The notes beneath the pieces are model-generated. The model did no database searches and was not told the DNA's origin. It worked only from the letters and a program-made list of their open reading frames with translations. Positions 45,312 to 54,511 of a stretch of 64,000 nt of DNA are shown piece after piece; position 1 is the stretch's first letter, and each line of letters starts with the position of its first letter. The DNA is from Salinibacterium sp. (GTDB lineage Bacteria; Actinomycetota; Actinomycetes; Actinomycetales; Microbacteriaceae). Both the position numbers and the translations under genes were made by a program. The stretch covers positions 124,001 through 188,000 of the forward strand of contig JAHBSZ010000005.1 of NCBI GenBank assembly GCA_019638845.1, given 5' to 3'.

Positions 45312-46328
45312 CTAGAGCTTGCTGACCTGATCGAAGGACAGTTCGACCGGGGTTTCGCGCTCGAACAGCGAGACGAGAACAATGAGCTTGCCGCTCTCCG
45401 CCTTGATCTCGCTGATGGACCCGGGAAGGCCCGCGAACGAACCCTCCTTGATCGTGATGGTCTCGCCGATCTCGAAATCGATCTCCGCCGGGATGACGCG
45501 CGAAGCGCTCTTGCCCTTCGTCGCCGATCCCTTTGCCGCAGGAGCCTCAACGATCTGAACGAGGCTCTTGAGCATGTTGAACGCCTCTTCGAAACGCAAC
45601 GGGCGCGGGTTGTGTGAGTTGCCGACGAACCCGGTCACGCCGGGGGTGTGGCGCACAACAGACCAGCTGTCTTCGTTGAGGTCCATGCGCACGAGCACGT
45701 AACCCGGGATCCGCACGCGGTTGACGAGCTTGCGCTGACCGTTCTTGATTTCAACGACGTCCTCCATGGGGACCTCGACCTGGAAGACGTAGTCCTCCAT
45801 TGCCATCGAGACCTTGCGGTTCTCGATGTTCTGCTTCACGCGCTTCTCGAACCCCGCGTACGAGTGGATGACGTACCACTTGCCCGGCTTGGCGCGCAGT
45901 TCGGTACGGAACTCGTCGTAAGGATCCGCTTCCGCTGCATCGAGCGCATCGCCGGGGTCGGGTCCGTCGTAGGGCGTGACGTCGGGCTCTTCGGCCGCCT
46001 CATCCTCAGCCTCGATGTCAGCCTCGTCATCGGTAGCAGCTACGGATGCATCAGCCTCGTCGATCGAGTCCACCTCGAGTGCATCGGCGACAACGGCGTC
46101 GGCTTCGGGGTCCATCGCTGCATCGAGCGCTTCGAGGAGCCCGGCGAGATCGGAGCCGAGCTCGCTGTCGTCGTCATCGTCCTCGACCACATGCATGGCC
46201 TCGTGCTCGGCTGCGTCCTCCGACTTGTCGGCGGCGGCGAGCGTGTTGCCCGTCTGGGCCTCGTCCTCCTCAGCAGACTGCTCGGCGGCCGTCGCGAGCT
46301 CGAAATCGTCGCGGTGGTTCTCAGACAC
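45312..46328 (-). CDS. nusG: Transcription termination/antitermination factor NusG
   Basis: A 338-residue NusG. The first 145 or so residues are an acidic, low-complexity extension (for example [13 protein letters not shown] and [16 protein letters not shown]) found in actinobacterial NusG but absent in E. coli. The NGN domain starts at [22 protein letters not shown] and contains [10 protein letters not shown] and TGFVGN. The KOW domain ends the protein ([19 protein letters not shown]). It binds RNA polymerase and couples it to Rho or ribosomes. It lies between secE and rplK, the classical order. Confidence 0.97.
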   Translation of the reverse strand: MSENHRDDFELATAAEQSAEEDEAQTGNTLAAADKSEDAAEHEAMHVVEDDDDDSELGSDLAGLLEALDAAMDPEADAVVADALEVDSIDEADASVAATDDEADIEAEDEAAEEPDVTPYDGPDPGDALDAAEADPYDEFRTELRAKPGKWYVIHSYAGFEKRVKQNIENRKVSMAMEDYVFQVEVPMEDVVEIKNGQRKLVNRVRIPGYVLVRMDLNEDSWSVVRHTPGVTGFVGNSHNPRPLRFEEAFNMLKSLVQIVEAPAAKGSATKGKSASRVIPAEIDFEIGETITIKEGSFAGLPGSISEIKAESGKLIVLVSLFERETPVELSFDQVSKL

Positions 46329-46394
46329 TGAATCTCTTTTCGTTGCGTACTGACGCCCGCTCGGTGAAGCACGGCGCCGCGGGAGTGTGTGGCG

Positions 46395-46676
46395 CTAGCC
46401 CGTGATCGTCGGGTCGCCGAACAGGAAGTTGACGAGGGCGCTGAATCCGAAATCGAGGCCAGACACCAGAAGCATCATGATCACCACGAAGACGAGCACA
46501 ACACCGGTGTAGCTCAAGAGCTCTTTACGGGTCGGGGTGACTACCTTGCGGAGTTCGCCCACAACCTGGCGCAGGAAGAGCGCGACGCGCGAAAAAGGCC
46601 CGCGTCGCGTTGCGCGGTCCTTCTTGGCGTTCGCTACGACGTCCTCGCTGGGCTCGTCGACTACTTTTCTTGCCAC
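46395..46676 (-). CDS. secE: Preprotein translocase subunit SecE
   Basis: A 93-residue single-span SecE. The amphipathic segment FLRQVVGELRKVVTPTRKELLSYT precedes the transmembrane helix VVLVFVVIMMLLVSGLDFGFSALV. It clamps SecY in the SecYEG channel. It lies between tRNA-Trp and nusG. The basic N-terminal extension (about 35 residues) is usual for actinobacteria. Confidence 0.95.
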   Translation of the reverse strand: MARKVVDEPSEDVVANAKKDRATRRGPFSRVALFLRQVVGELRKVVTPTRKELLSYTGVVLVFVVIMMLLVSGLDFGFSALVNFLFGDPTITG

Positions 46677-46731
46677 TCTGTTACTACCTTCTGTTGACGT
46701 CCCATCCCCGCTTGTCGCGGGAGTGGTCCAG

Positions 46732-46804
46732 CAGGGCGGACAGGACTTGAACCTGCAACCTGCGGTTTTGGAGACCGCTGCTCTACCAATTGAGCCACCG
46801 CCCT
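46732..46804 (-). tRNA. trnW: tRNA-Trp (CCA anticodon)
   Basis: The minus strand reads a full 73-nt cloverleaf. The acceptor stem is AGGGCGG/CCGCCCT with discriminator G, the D arm contains GGCTCAATTGGTAGAGC, the anticodon arm is GCGGTCTCCAAAACCGC, and the T arm contains GGTTCAAGTCC. The anticodon CCA identifies tryptophan. The terminal CCA is not encoded. It precedes secE, as in many actinobacteria. Confidence 0.96.
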
Positions 46805-46808
46805 TTGC

Positions 46809-46827
46809 GTAATCGCTAGACGATTAC
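46809..46827. promoter_or_regulatory. Small palindrome upstream of tRNA-Trp
   Basis: gtaatcg-ctaga-cgattac is a perfect 7-bp inverted repeat 5 bases upstream of the tRNA 5' end. It may be part of the tRNA promoter or a processing structure. The remaining gap to 46951 shows no other feature. Confidence 0.35.
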
Positions 46828-46951
46828 ACGTGCTCTCAACACCGCATGGGCGCGCAAAAGCATGGCAGATTTCAACTACCTCCACCAGTGTACGTCATCC
46901 CCCGCGAACCCAAAATTTCACGCAGGCGGCTCCGGCCACTCTTCACTTACG

Positions 46952-48157
46952 ATGATGCACGTGAACCAGCACCGCATCGCAGCCCGCATCGCAGCCATCG
47001 CAGAGTCCGCGACTCTCAAGGTCGACGCGAAGGCCAAAGCGCTTCAAGCTGAGGGCCGTCCGGTCATCAGCTACGCGGCGGGCGAGCCCGACTTCTCCAC
47101 CCCCCAGAACATCGTGGATGCGGCATCCCGTGCGGTGCTCGACCCGAAGAACTACCGCTATACACCTGCCGCCGGGCTCCCCGAACTTCGCGAGGCGATC
47201 GCGGCAAAAACTGCTCGCGACAGTGGCTGGGCTGTTGCGGCATCCCAGGTCATCGTCACGAACGGTGGCAAGCAAGCCGTGTACCAGTCGTTCGCGACGA
47301 TCGTCGACGAGGGCGACGAGGTATTGCTCCCGACGCCCTACTGGACGACCTATCCGGAAGCGGTGAAGCTCGCGGGCGGTGTCCCGGTAGAGGTGTTCGC
47401 TGGCGCGGACCAGAACTACCTCGTGACCGTCGACCAGCTCGAGGCCGCGCGCACCGCCAGGACGAAGGTGCTGTTGTTCGTTTCGCCGTCGAACCCGACA
47501 GGCTCGGTGTACTCACACGAGCAGACCAAGGCCATCGGCGAGTGGGCACTTGAGCACGGAATCTGGGTCATCGCCGATGAGATTTACCAGAACTTGGTCT
47601 ATGGCGTGAAAGCCATCTCGATTGTCGAGGCCGTGCCCGCCCTTGCCGACACGACGATCCTCGTCAACGGCGTCGCCAAGAGCTACGCGATGACCGGTTG
47701 GCGGCTGGGCTGGATGGTCGGCCCCGCCGACGTCATCAAGGCCGCTGCGAACCTCCAGTCGCACTTGTCGAGCAATGTCTCCAACATCTCGCAGCGCGCG
47801 GCGATCGAAGCCCTCACCGGCCCTCAGGACCAGGTCGAGGTCATGCGCAAATCCTTCGAACGGCGCCGCGACCTCATCGTCGCCGAGTTGAACAAGATCG
47901 ATGGCGTGATCTGCCCCCTCCCCGAAGGTGCTTTCTATGTCTACCCGGATGTCACGGGCCTGCTGAACCGCACCTGGGGAGGGGTCACCCCCACGACGTC
48001 GCTCGAGCTTGCGGACCTGATCCTCGATCAGGCCGATGTCGCCGTCGTGCCCGGAGAGGCATTCGGCCCCAGCGGCTACCTGCGCCTGTCGTACGCGCTC
48101 GGCGACGAGCCCCTGCTCGAGGGCATCCGTCGCCTGCAGCGGCTCTTCACCTCATAG
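46952..48157 (+). CDS. aspC: Class I PLP aminotransferase (aspartate aminotransferase type)
   Basis: A 401-residue aminotransferase. [18 protein letters not shown] is the conserved N-terminal substrate loop, [11 protein letters not shown] holds the PLP-ring Asn, and [17 protein letters not shown] contains the Schiff-base lysine. LRLSYAL carries the Arg that binds the substrate carboxylate. It likely interconverts aspartate and oxaloacetate. The start is uncertain: tandem ATG at 46952/46955 or GTG 46961, none with a strong ribosome site. The frame is open to 46862 over non-coding DNA. Confidence 0.9.
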   Translation: MMHVNQHRIAARIAAIAESATLKVDAKAKALQAEGRPVISYAAGEPDFSTPQNIVDAASRAVLDPKNYRYTPAAGLPELREAIAAKTARDSGWAVAASQVIVTNGGKQAVYQSFATIVDEGDEVLLPTPYWTTYPEAVKLAGGVPVEVFAGADQNYLVTVDQLEAARTARTKVLLFVSPSNPTGSVYSHEQTKAIGEWALEHGIWVIADEIYQNLVYGVKAISIVEAVPALADTTILVNGVAKSYAMTGWRLGWMVGPADVIKAAANLQSHLSSNVSNISQRAAIEALTGPQDQVEVMRKSFERRRDLIVAELNKIDGVICPLPEGAFYVYPDVTGLLNRTWGGVTPTTSLELADLILDQADVAVVPGEAFGPSGYLRLSYALGDEPLLEGIRRLQRLFTS

Positions 48158-48162
48158 ACACA

Positions 48163-48774
48163 GTGATACTTGCTGCCCTCGCGGGCCTTGGCCTCGGCCT
48201 CTCGCTCATCATCGCCATCGGCGCGCAGAATGCTTTCGTGCTGCGGCAAGGGCTCCGTCGCGAGCATCTCCTCGTTGTCATTGTCATTTGTGCGGCCTCC
48301 GACGCGGTTCTCATCGCCCTTGGGGTCGCGGGTGCGGGATGGGTATTCGGCCAGCTTCCGTGGCTGGTTGAAGCCGTACGGTGGGCAGGGGCGCTCTTCC
48401 TCCTCACCTATGCCGCCCTCGCCGCGCGGCGTGCGATCAAGCCCATGGCCCTGGATCCCGCATCCGTCGGGCCCAGCGCTACGGCCTCGCTGTCAGCGGT
48501 GGCGGGCACCTGCCTCGCCCTCACCTGGCTCAACCCGCACGTCTATCTCGACACCATCGTGCTTCTCGGCTCTGTCGCGAGCACGCACGGGGATCAACGG
48601 TGGGCCTTCGGTGTGGGTGCAATGTTCGGCAGCGTGCTCTGGTTCACCGCACTTGGTCTCGGCGCTCGGTTGCTCGCCCCGGTCTTCGCCAAGCCCCTCG
48701 CGTGGCGCGTGCTCGATGGCATCATCGCGGTCGTCATGGTCGTGATCGCAGTCTCGCTCGTACTGCCGCACTAG
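48163..48774 (+). CDS. LysE/ArgO family amino acid exporter
   Basis: A 203-residue membrane exporter with about six helices. The N-terminal AIGAQNAFVLRQGLRREH is the LysE/ArgO signature, and TWLNPHVYLDTIVLLGSV is the second conserved segment. It exports basic amino acids such as lysine or arginine. It starts at GTG 48163, 5 bases after the aminotransferase stop, so the two are probably co-transcribed. No LysG regulator gene is adjacent. Confidence 0.88.
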   Translation: MILAALAGLGLGLSLIIAIGAQNAFVLRQGLRREHLLVVIVICAASDAVLIALGVAGAGWVFGQLPWLVEAVRWAGALFLLTYAALAARRAIKPMALDPASVGPSATASLSAVAGTCLALTWLNPHVYLDTIVLLGSVASTHGDQRWAFGVGAMFGSVLWFTALGLGARLLAPVFAKPLAWRVLDGIIAVVMVVIAVSLVLPH

Positions 48775-48858
48775 GCGCCCCCATCCACCGACCGGTTGAT
48801 GCCGGATTCATCCGGTCTACCGCTGCCGGGCTGAGACGCGCGCGGGCACTATTGCCCT

Positions 48859-49731
48859 ATGACAACTTCAGCCCCCGTCGTGAGTGTTCGCGACCTGCGC
48901 AAGACCTACGGCAGCTTCACCGCCCTCGACGGCGTGAGCTTCGATATCGCACGAGGTGAAACGTTCGCCCTCCTCGGCCCCAACGGCGCCGGGAAATCGA
49001 CCACCATCGAGATTCTTGAGGGCTACCGCGACCGATCCAGCGGCGAGGCGAGTGTGCTCGGCATCGACCCGAGCAAGGGCGGTCTCGACTGGAAGGCTCA
49101 GCTCGGCATCGTCCTCCAGTCGACCGGTGAGAGCGGCAATGTCACGGTACGGGAGCAGCTAACCCACTTCGCCGGTTACTACCCCCATGCCCGAGATGTC
49201 GATGACGTGATCGCCGCCGTCGGGCTGGAGGACAAGCAGAAGACGCTCATCCGCAAGCTCTCGGGTGGCCAGCGGCGACGCGTCGATGTCGCTCTCGGCA
49301 TCATCGGTCGGCCAGAGCTGCTGTTCCTCGACGAGCCCACGACCGGGTTCGACCCGGAGGCTCGTCGCCAATTCTGGGACCTCATCACCACCCTCAAGAC
49401 AGAGGGCACCACGATCTTGCTGACCACCCACTATCTCGACGAAGCCGCCCACCTGGGCGATCGAGCCGGGGTGATCGCAGGTGGACGCCTCATCGACATC
49501 GGCGCCATCGACGAGCTGGGCGGTGCGGATGCCCGCACTCCGGTTGTGCGCTGGCGGGAGAACGGCGTGCTCCATGAGGAGCGCACCACCACTCCCGGCG
49601 CGCTTGTCGCGCGACTCGGCGAGCCCGACGACCTTCAGGTCATCCGACCCAGCCTCGAAGACATCTACCTCAAGCTCGTCGGCGATCACGCCAGTGAGAC
49701 CAGCTTGACTCACGAAGGAGCAGCACTGTGA
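48859..49731 (+). CDS. ABC-2 type transporter ATP-binding protein
   Basis: A 290-residue ATPase of the drug/lantibiotic export class. Walker A is GPNGAGKST, the signature LSGGQRRR, Walker B LLFLDEPTTGFD, and the H-loop LTTHY. A C-terminal extension of about 70 residues is typical of DrrA-like proteins. It overlaps the permease gene by 4 bases. With the downstream permease, kinase and regulator it forms a four-gene operon of the exporter plus NarL-type two-component kind. Confidence 0.92.
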   Translation: MTTSAPVVSVRDLRKTYGSFTALDGVSFDIARGETFALLGPNGAGKSTTIEILEGYRDRSSGEASVLGIDPSKGGLDWKAQLGIVLQSTGESGNVTVREQLTHFAGYYPHARDVDDVIAAVGLEDKQKTLIRKLSGGQRRRVDVALGIIGRPELLFLDEPTTGFDPEARRQFWDLITTLKTEGTTILLTTHYLDEAAHLGDRAGVIAGGRLIDIGAIDELGGADARTPVVRWRENGVLHEERTTTPGALVARLGEPDDLQVIRPSLEDIYLKLVGDHASETSLTHEGAAL

Positions 49732-50561
49732 CCACCACAACCATTCCCCACCTGCCCGCCGGCCGCACCCTGCGCCTTGGCGTCAGCCGCATCGGCTACG
49801 AGGTGAAGACCTACTTCCGCCAGGGAGACTCGGTGTTTTTCACCTTCCTGTTCCCGCTCGTCATGCTCACGATTTTCTCCGTCGCCTTCAGCGAACAGAA
49901 CTTCGGTCCGGATGACGCGCCCCTCAGTGCTGCCGCGTTCTACCTACCCGGAATGCTCGCAGCCGGACTCTTGCTCAGCGGCCTGCAAAACATGGCCATC
50001 GATATCGCGGGGGAAAAAGGTGACGGCACGCTCAAGCGTTTCGCCGGAACGCCCCTTCCGGTGCTGAGCTACTTCATCGGCAAAATCGGCCAGGTGTTCG
50101 TCACGGGAGTGCTGCAGGCAGTGGCTTTGCTGCTCGTTGCCCGTTTCGTGTTCCAGGTGTCTCTGCCGACGAGTTTCGAGGCGTGGCTCACCTTCGGGTG
50201 GGTCTTCGTGCTCGGCGTGACGACAGCCGCCATTCTGGGAATCGCGCTCAGTGGATTGCCCCGCAGCGGAAAGAGCGCGACTGCGGTCATCATCCCGATC
50301 GTGCTCGTTCTGCAGTTCATCTCGGGCGTCTACCTCAACTTCGCCCAGTTGCCCTCGTGGCTGCAGAACATTGCGAGCGTCTTCCCGCTCAAGTGGATGG
50401 CGCAAGGCATGCGCGCGGTTTTCCTCCCAGAGGGCTACGAGTCGATTGAGGTCGGTGGGGTCTGGAACCTCGAGGGTGTCGCACTCGTCACAGCGATCTG
50501 GCTCGTTGTCGGACTCATCGTGACCCGCATCACTTTCCGCTGGATCCGCAAGGATAGCTAG
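49728..50561 (+). CDS. ABC-2 type transporter permease
   Basis: A 277-residue permease with six transmembrane helices. SVFFTFLFPLVMLTIFSVAF is the first helix and LPRSGKSATAVIIPIVLVLQFISGVYLNFAQLP is the conserved C-terminal ABC-2 motif region. It pairs with the upstream ATPase to export an unknown compound or lipid. Its stop is immediately followed (zero gap) by the kinase ATG, and its start overlaps the ATPase stop. Confidence 0.9.
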   Translation: MTTTTIPHLPAGRTLRLGVSRIGYEVKTYFRQGDSVFFTFLFPLVMLTIFSVAFSEQNFGPDDAPLSAAAFYLPGMLAAGLLLSGLQNMAIDIAGEKGDGTLKRFAGTPLPVLSYFIGKIGQVFVTGVLQAVALLLVARFVFQVSLPTSFEAWLTFGWVFVLGVTTAAILGIALSGLPRSGKSATAVIIPIVLVLQFISGVYLNFAQLPSWLQNIASVFPLKWMAQGMRAVFLPEGYESIEVGGVWNLEGVALVTAIWLVVGLIVTRITFRWIRKDS

Positions 50562-51692
50562 ATGACGGAACGACGCTGGTGGCACGTCGCGATCCTCGGG
50601 ATCGCGGCGCTGCTCACCACGCTCAGCCTCGCGAGCGCTCCGGTCGGGATCTTCCCCACCGGGGCCATGGCAGCGGTCGGGGTGATCGTGGTGTCGTGGT
50701 TCACGCTGGGTCGCATGGCTCGGGGCAACCGACCGGCTCGGTATCTCTTCATGGGGCTACTCATCCTCGCCAGCGGAGTCGGCACCGCGTTCGAACCGTC
50801 GTTCGCGACCGTGCAGTGCATCGCCTTCCCGCTGCTCTGGACGCTCGTTCACGGTCGATCTCGCGGCATCCTTGCGAGCGTCGCACTTGCCTTCTCGGTG
50901 GGTGTCGGCTCCTACCTGAGCACTCACTCTCTTGCTCAAACGCTCGCCATCGAGGGTATTTCGCTCGCAGTGAGTGTCGGCCTCGGACTCTGGATCACCA
51001 GCATCGCCAACCAGAGCCACGAGCGGCAGCGACTCCTCGACGAACTGCGCTCCGCTCAAGACCGACTCTCGGTGCTGGACCGGGATGCCGGGATCTCCAG
51101 TGAGCGCGAACGTCTCGCTCGCGAGATCCACGACACCATCGCCCAGGATCTCACTGGCCTGGTGATGCTCTCCCAGCGCGCCCAGCGTGAGCTCGCCACC
51201 GGCGCCGCGGTGCACGAGACACTCGCGCTACTTGAGGAGAGTGCACGGACGGCCCTCGCCGAGACACGCGCACTTGTAGCGTCCAGTGCGCCCGTCGCCC
51301 TCACCAGCGGAGGGATCACGGAAGCCCTCACCCGCCTCGGCGAGCGTTTCGAGCGCGAGACGTCCGTAGCCGTGACCGTGAACGCCAACCTGCCTCCGCT
51401 CGACCGCGACACCGAGGTCGTGCTGTTGCGCTGCGCGCAGGAAGGTCTCTCCAATGTCCGCAAGCACGCCGGCGCCGCGAGCGCATCTCTCGACGCCTGG
51501 AGTGGAGACGGATCGGTCGGTCTGCGCATCACCGACGACGGGACCGGTTTCGACCCTCGGGCGGCTACCGACGGATTTGGACTGGGTGGAATGCGTGATC
51601 GACTGGCCCTTGTCGGCGGGAACCTCGACGTGACAAGCTCCCCCGCCGGAACCATGCTCACTGCAACGTTGCCGATCGGAGTCAGCGCATGA
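50562..51692 (+). CDS. Sensor histidine kinase, NarL-partner (HisKA_3) type
   Basis: A 376-residue membrane kinase. About five N-terminal helices (10-150) form an integral membrane sensor with short loops, like DesK/LiaS-type kinases. The HisKA_3 motif EIHDTIAQDLTGLVML carries the phospho-His, and the ATPase domain has ITDDGTGFDPR and GFGLGGMRDRLALVGG. It starts directly at the permease stop and overlaps the regulator start by 4 bases. Its signal is probably membrane- or transporter-related. Confidence 0.92.
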   Translation: MTERRWWHVAILGIAALLTTLSLASAPVGIFPTGAMAAVGVIVVSWFTLGRMARGNRPARYLFMGLLILASGVGTAFEPSFATVQCIAFPLLWTLVHGRSRGILASVALAFSVGVGSYLSTHSLAQTLAIEGISLAVSVGLGLWITSIANQSHERQRLLDELRSAQDRLSVLDRDAGISSERERLAREIHDTIAQDLTGLVMLSQRAQRELATGAAVHETLALLEESARTALAETRALVASSAPVALTSGGITEALTRLGERFERETSVAVTVNANLPPLDRDTEVVLLRCAQEGLSNVRKHAGAASASLDAWSGDGSVGLRITDDGTGFDPRAATDGFGLGGMRDRLALVGGNLDVTSSPAGTMLTATLPIGVSA

Positions 51693-52303
51693 TCCGCGTT
51701 CTCGTGGCCGACGACCATCCTATCGTGCGAGGCGGAATCGTGGCACTGCTCTCGGCAGCCGATGATCTCGAGGTGGTCGGCGAGGCATCAGACGGCCTCG
51801 AGGCTGTACGACTCGCGGCCGAACTCACCCCGGACGTCGTGCTCATGGATTTGCGGATGCCGGGCCTCGACGGCGACGAAGCGACCGCGCGCATCCGTGC
51901 TGCGAGCCCCGGAGCGCGCATCGTGATTCTCACGACCTATGAGTCTGACGCGAGCATCCTCACTGCCATCGAGGCAGGAGCGAGTGGCTACCTGCTTAAA
52001 GCCGCACCGCAGGAGGAAATCCTCGCGGGCGTTCGTTCGGTTGCCCGCGGCGAAGTGGCCCTAGCTCCGTCGATCGCCGCCATGCTCGTCCAGCGCGTCG
52101 CGAGCCCGACAGTCACCCTGAGTCCGCGCGAGACCGAGGTTCTCGCCCTGGTGGCGCAAGGATCGAGCAATCCAACGATCGCGAAGACGCTCTTCTTGAG
52201 CGAAGCGACGGTCAAGACCCACCTGCTGCACGTGTTCGAGAAACTCGGTGTGAGCGACCGGACCCGTGCGGTGACGAAAGCAATGGAGCTCGGGCTGCTC
52301 TAG
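51689..52303 (+). CDS. Response regulator, NarL/LuxR family
   Basis: A 204-residue regulator. The receiver has ADDHP, the phospho-acceptor Asp in VVLMDLRMPGLDG and the lysine in GYLLKAAPQEE. The C-terminal LuxR helix-turn-helix starts at LSPRETEVLALVAQGSSNPTIAKTL. It is the last gene of the four-gene operon and likely controls the transporter. A large inverted repeat follows its stop. Confidence 0.93.
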   Translation: MIRVLVADDHPIVRGGIVALLSAADDLEVVGEASDGLEAVRLAAELTPDVVLMDLRMPGLDGDEATARIRAASPGARIVILTTYESDASILTAIEAGASGYLLKAAPQEEILAGVRSVARGEVALAPSIAAMLVQRVASPTVTLSPRETEVLALVAQGSSNPTIAKTLFLSEATVKTHLLHVFEKLGVSDRTRAVTKAMELGLL

Positions 52304-52332
52304 CTCGACGTCTACCGCATAACGGCCTACGC

Positions 52333-52399
52333 CAGAACGTTCACCGTATTCAGGACATATGCGCGCGGGCCGAATGTCCTGAATACGGTGAACGTCCTG
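52333..52399. repeat. Large perfect inverted repeat between convergent operons
   Basis: Arms 52337-52358 and 52374-52395 are exact 22-base reverse complements around a 15-base GC-rich loop. After one mismatch the pairing continues for 3 more bases on each side (cag/ctg). It lies between the ends of the NarL regulator and murB. No T-tract follows on either strand, and the stem is richer in A/T than the flanks, unlike the other terminators here. Confidence 0.8.
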
Positions 52400-52432
52400 A
52401 TTGGTCCGGAGGCCGGGATGAAGGAAATTGGA

Positions 52433-53437
52433 CTATAGCTCGACGCCGACCGCGACCGGCTCCGGTTGCAACGAGACCCCGAAGCGCGAGAGCACCATTG
52501 CCCGGATGTAGCGCGCGAGCTCGCCCACCTCCTCGGCAGTTCCCCCACCGCGGTTCGTGATGGCGAGCGTGTGTTTCGACGAGATCGCCACCCGCGATCC
52601 GGGCAAACTGAAGCCCTTGGTGATCCCGGCCTTCTCGATCAACCACGCGGCACTGAGCTTCACGTCGGTGTCGTCGACGAGCCACTGGGGAGTCTCCGGA
52701 GGCAACGATCTGGCAAAGTTCTCGCCCACGATTGGGTTCGTAAAGAACGATCCGCAGCTCACCGAATCTGGGTCCGCCGGATCGAGAACCATCCCCTTGG
52801 AGCTGCGCAGCCCAAGCACCCCCGCGCGGATGTCTGCGACGGGTGCCGACTCAACACCGAGGGCAGTGGCGAGTTGCGAGTACGTGATCACACCCTCCGC
52901 CGACTCCTCGAGCCGCAGCTCGACGGCGAGCACGACGCCTTGACGCCCTGCCTTGATGTTCGACATTCGGTAGCCCAGGCCGAGATCCGCCGCGAGAATG
53001 CGCTCCTGTTGCCCCGAGATATTGTCGAGAAAATCGACGGCAACCAGCACGTCGGAGAGTTCCTGACCGTAAGCGCCAATGTTCTGGATCGGGGCAGCAC
53101 CCACCGACCCGGGGATGCCGCTCAGCGCCTCGATGCCCGACCAGCCCTGACCGACGGTGTACTCGACGAGGCCGTCCCACGACTCCCCGGCCTCCACGCG
53201 CAGCAGCACTCCGTCGCCGTCTAGGCGCTCGATCCCCTTCGTGGCGACCCGGATTACCGTTCCCCCGAACCCGTCGTCACCGACGATCACGTTGCTGCCA
53301 CCGCCGAGCACGAGCCACTCGTCGCCGGTCTCCCACACCGCGAGCGCAGCATCCGTGAGTTCGTCCCGCGAGGTCGCCGTCACCACAGACTTGGCAGGAC
53401 CACCTACCCGCATCGTGGTGAGCTCAGAGAGCAGCAC
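52433..53437 (-). CDS. murB: UDP-N-acetylenolpyruvoylglucosamine reductase
   Basis: A 334-residue FAD enzyme that reduces UDP-GlcNAc-enolpyruvate to UDP-MurNAc in peptidoglycan synthesis. VLGGGSNVIVGDDGF and IPGSVGAAPIQNIGAYG bind FAD. SCGSFFTNPIV carries the proton-donor serine, and KLSAAWLIEKAGI and the C-terminal glutamate region complete the active site. It starts at GTG 53437, sharing one base with the stop of the MaoC-like gene. The conserved actinobacterial pairing of murB with two hot-dog dehydratases is seen here. Confidence 0.95.
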   Translation of the reverse strand: MLLSELTTMRVGGPAKSVVTATSRDELTDAALAVWETGDEWLVLGGGSNVIVGDDGFGGTVIRVATKGIERLDGDGVLLRVEAGESWDGLVEYTVGQGWSGIEALSGIPGSVGAAPIQNIGAYGQELSDVLVAVDFLDNISGQQERILAADLGLGYRMSNIKAGRQGVVLAVELRLEESAEGVITYSQLATALGVESAPVADIRAGVLGLRSSKGMVLDPADPDSVSCGSFFTNPIVGENFARSLPPETPQWLVDDTDVKLSAAWLIEKAGITKGFSLPGSRVAISSKHTLAITNRGGGTAEEVGELARYIRAMVLSRFGVSLQPEPVAVGVEL

Positions 53438-53832
53438 TAGACGAGACTCACGCGAACCTGCGCCTTGCCCAGTACGGTCGCATCGGCACAGGTGACGGTC
53501 AGATCGATGCGGGTCTCGGTTTCGTTGAGCGCAGCGACCTTCGCGACGACAGTAACGGTCGCGCCATCAGTCGGGTCGACGACAACCGGACGCGTGAACC
53601 GCACGCCGTAGCCGAGGACGATGCCGCGGTTGTCGAGCCAGTCGACGACCGGCTGCACCGCGAGGCCCATCGTCAGCATCCCGTGCGCGAGCACACCGGG
53701 CAGGCCGACGGATTCCGCGATGTCGTCCCGGTAGTGGATGGCGTTGAAGTCGCCCGACGCTCCTGCATAACGCACCAGCGAATCCCGAGTGAGGTGGAAC
53801 GTGCGCTCCGCGACGATCTCTCCGACGATCAT
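53437..53832 (-). CDS. MaoC family dehydratase (HadB-like)
   Basis: A 131-residue hot-dog protein. YAGASGDFNAIHYRDD contains the catalytic Asp and His of the hydratase 2 motif, and GVLAHGMLTMGLA is the conserved helix. It would form a heterodimer with the overlapping FAS1-like partner encoded just upstream, as HadAB does in mycobacterial fatty acid dehydration. Here mycolic acids are not expected, so a general (3R)-hydroxyacyl-ACP dehydratase role is inferred. It is coupled to both neighbours by overlaps. Confidence 0.88.
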   Translation of the reverse strand: MIVGEIVAERTFHLTRDSLVRYAGASGDFNAIHYRDDIAESVGLPGVLAHGMLTMGLAVQPVVDWLDNRGIVLGYGVRFTRPVVVDPTDGATVTVVAKVAALNETETRIDLTVTCADATVLGKAQVRVSLV

Positions 53833-54299
53833 GCGTCTGCCCTGACCACGAGCGTCGAGGTCGCCGTGACGACGTGGGCTCCGCTCGCGTCGACGATCGT
53901 GGACTCGGCGGTGATCATGGAATTGCCGCCAAGTGTTTTGATGCTGGTGACCGCCAGCGTGGCAACGAGTTCGTCGCCCGCCACGATGGGCCGAGTGTAG
54001 GAAAACCCCTGCTCGCCATGCACTACCCGGGTGAAGTCAATGCCACCGTCCGGCTCCGCAAGAAGCTGGGCGAGGGTCGCCTCCTGCACCACAACCGGGA
54101 ACGTCGGGGGCGCGACAACATCGTCGTAGCCGGCATCGCGGGCTGCGTCAGGGTCAAAGTTGAGTGGGCTCGTAGCGAAGACGGCGCGAGCGAACTCGCG
54201 TACCTTCTCGCGGCCGACGAGGTAGGGGGCCGTAGGCGGGAACACGCGGCCCTGGAGTTCGGGGTTCACTGGCACGCTCATCAGCCTACCGAGGGTCAC
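53829..54299 (-). CDS. MaoC N-terminal / FAS1-like dehydratase domain protein (HadA-like)
   Basis: A 156-residue hot-dog protein that lacks the full catalytic motif of its partner. FPPTAPYLVGREKVREFARAV and YDDVVAPPTFPVVV are typical of the N-terminal MaoC-like domain. It is probably the non-catalytic, acyl-binding subunit of the dehydratase. It is first in the hadA-hadB-murB unit and overlaps hadB by 4 bases. The start is a GTG at 54299 or a nearby internal start (GTG 54281, MPVNPELQGRVFPP). Confidence 0.82.
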   Translation of the reverse strand: MTLGRLMSVPVNPELQGRVFPPTAPYLVGREKVREFARAVFATSPLNFDPDAARDAGYDDVVAPPTFPVVVQEATLAQLLAEPDGGIDFTRVVHGEQGFSYTRPIVAGDELVATLAVTSIKTLGGNSMITAESTIVDASGAHVVTATSTLVVRADA

Positions 54300-54338
54300 G
54301 CCCCTCGACCCCTCGGAGCACAGCTGCGAGCCAAATCA

Positions 54339-54377
54339 GTGAAGCCCCGGCGACCTGATGGTCAGCCGGGGCTTCAC
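54339..54377 (-). terminator. Terminator of the small peptide gene
   Basis: A perfect 13-bp stem (gtgaagccccggc / gccggggcttcac) with an extra gacc-tgat-ggtc stem at its tip lies 22 bases after the peptide stop. The minus strand continues TGATTTGG. It isolates the peptide gene from the dehydratase genes downstream. Confidence 0.8.
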
Positions 54378-54399
54378 GGAATCTGTTAGATGCGATTGC

Positions 54400-54480
54400 C
54401 TACTGGCAGCTGTCGCACTGCAGAAGATCCATCGGATCGACGGGAACTGCGTAGCCGCCCACGTTGTCTTCGTTCTCCAT
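54400..54480 (-). CDS. 26-residue peptide ending in CDSCQ
   Basis: A short gene of 26 codons that begins MENEDNVGGYAVPV and ends DLLQCDSCQ. It is supported by a very strong ribosome site (GGGGAGG, 7 bases before the ATG at 54480), a promoter at 54535-54562 and its own terminator. The peptide is acidic (six Asp/Glu), has no signal or membrane segment, and ends in a C-x-x-C pair that could bind metal or form a disulfide. I do not recognise a named family. No RiPP-maturation enzyme is adjacent, so a modified-peptide role is only speculative. Confidence 0.7.
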   Translation of the reverse strand: MENEDNVGGYAVPVDPMDLLQCDSCQ

Positions 54481-54511
54481 TTTCGAACCTCCCCAAGTCT
54501 TCTTAGTTAAC

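Noticed and set aside
54400-54480. The small peptide as a mycofactocin or other radical-SAM precursor
   Set aside because: Its C-terminus (CDSCQ) does not match the mycofactocin core and no radical-SAM or other maturation enzyme is encoded nearby.
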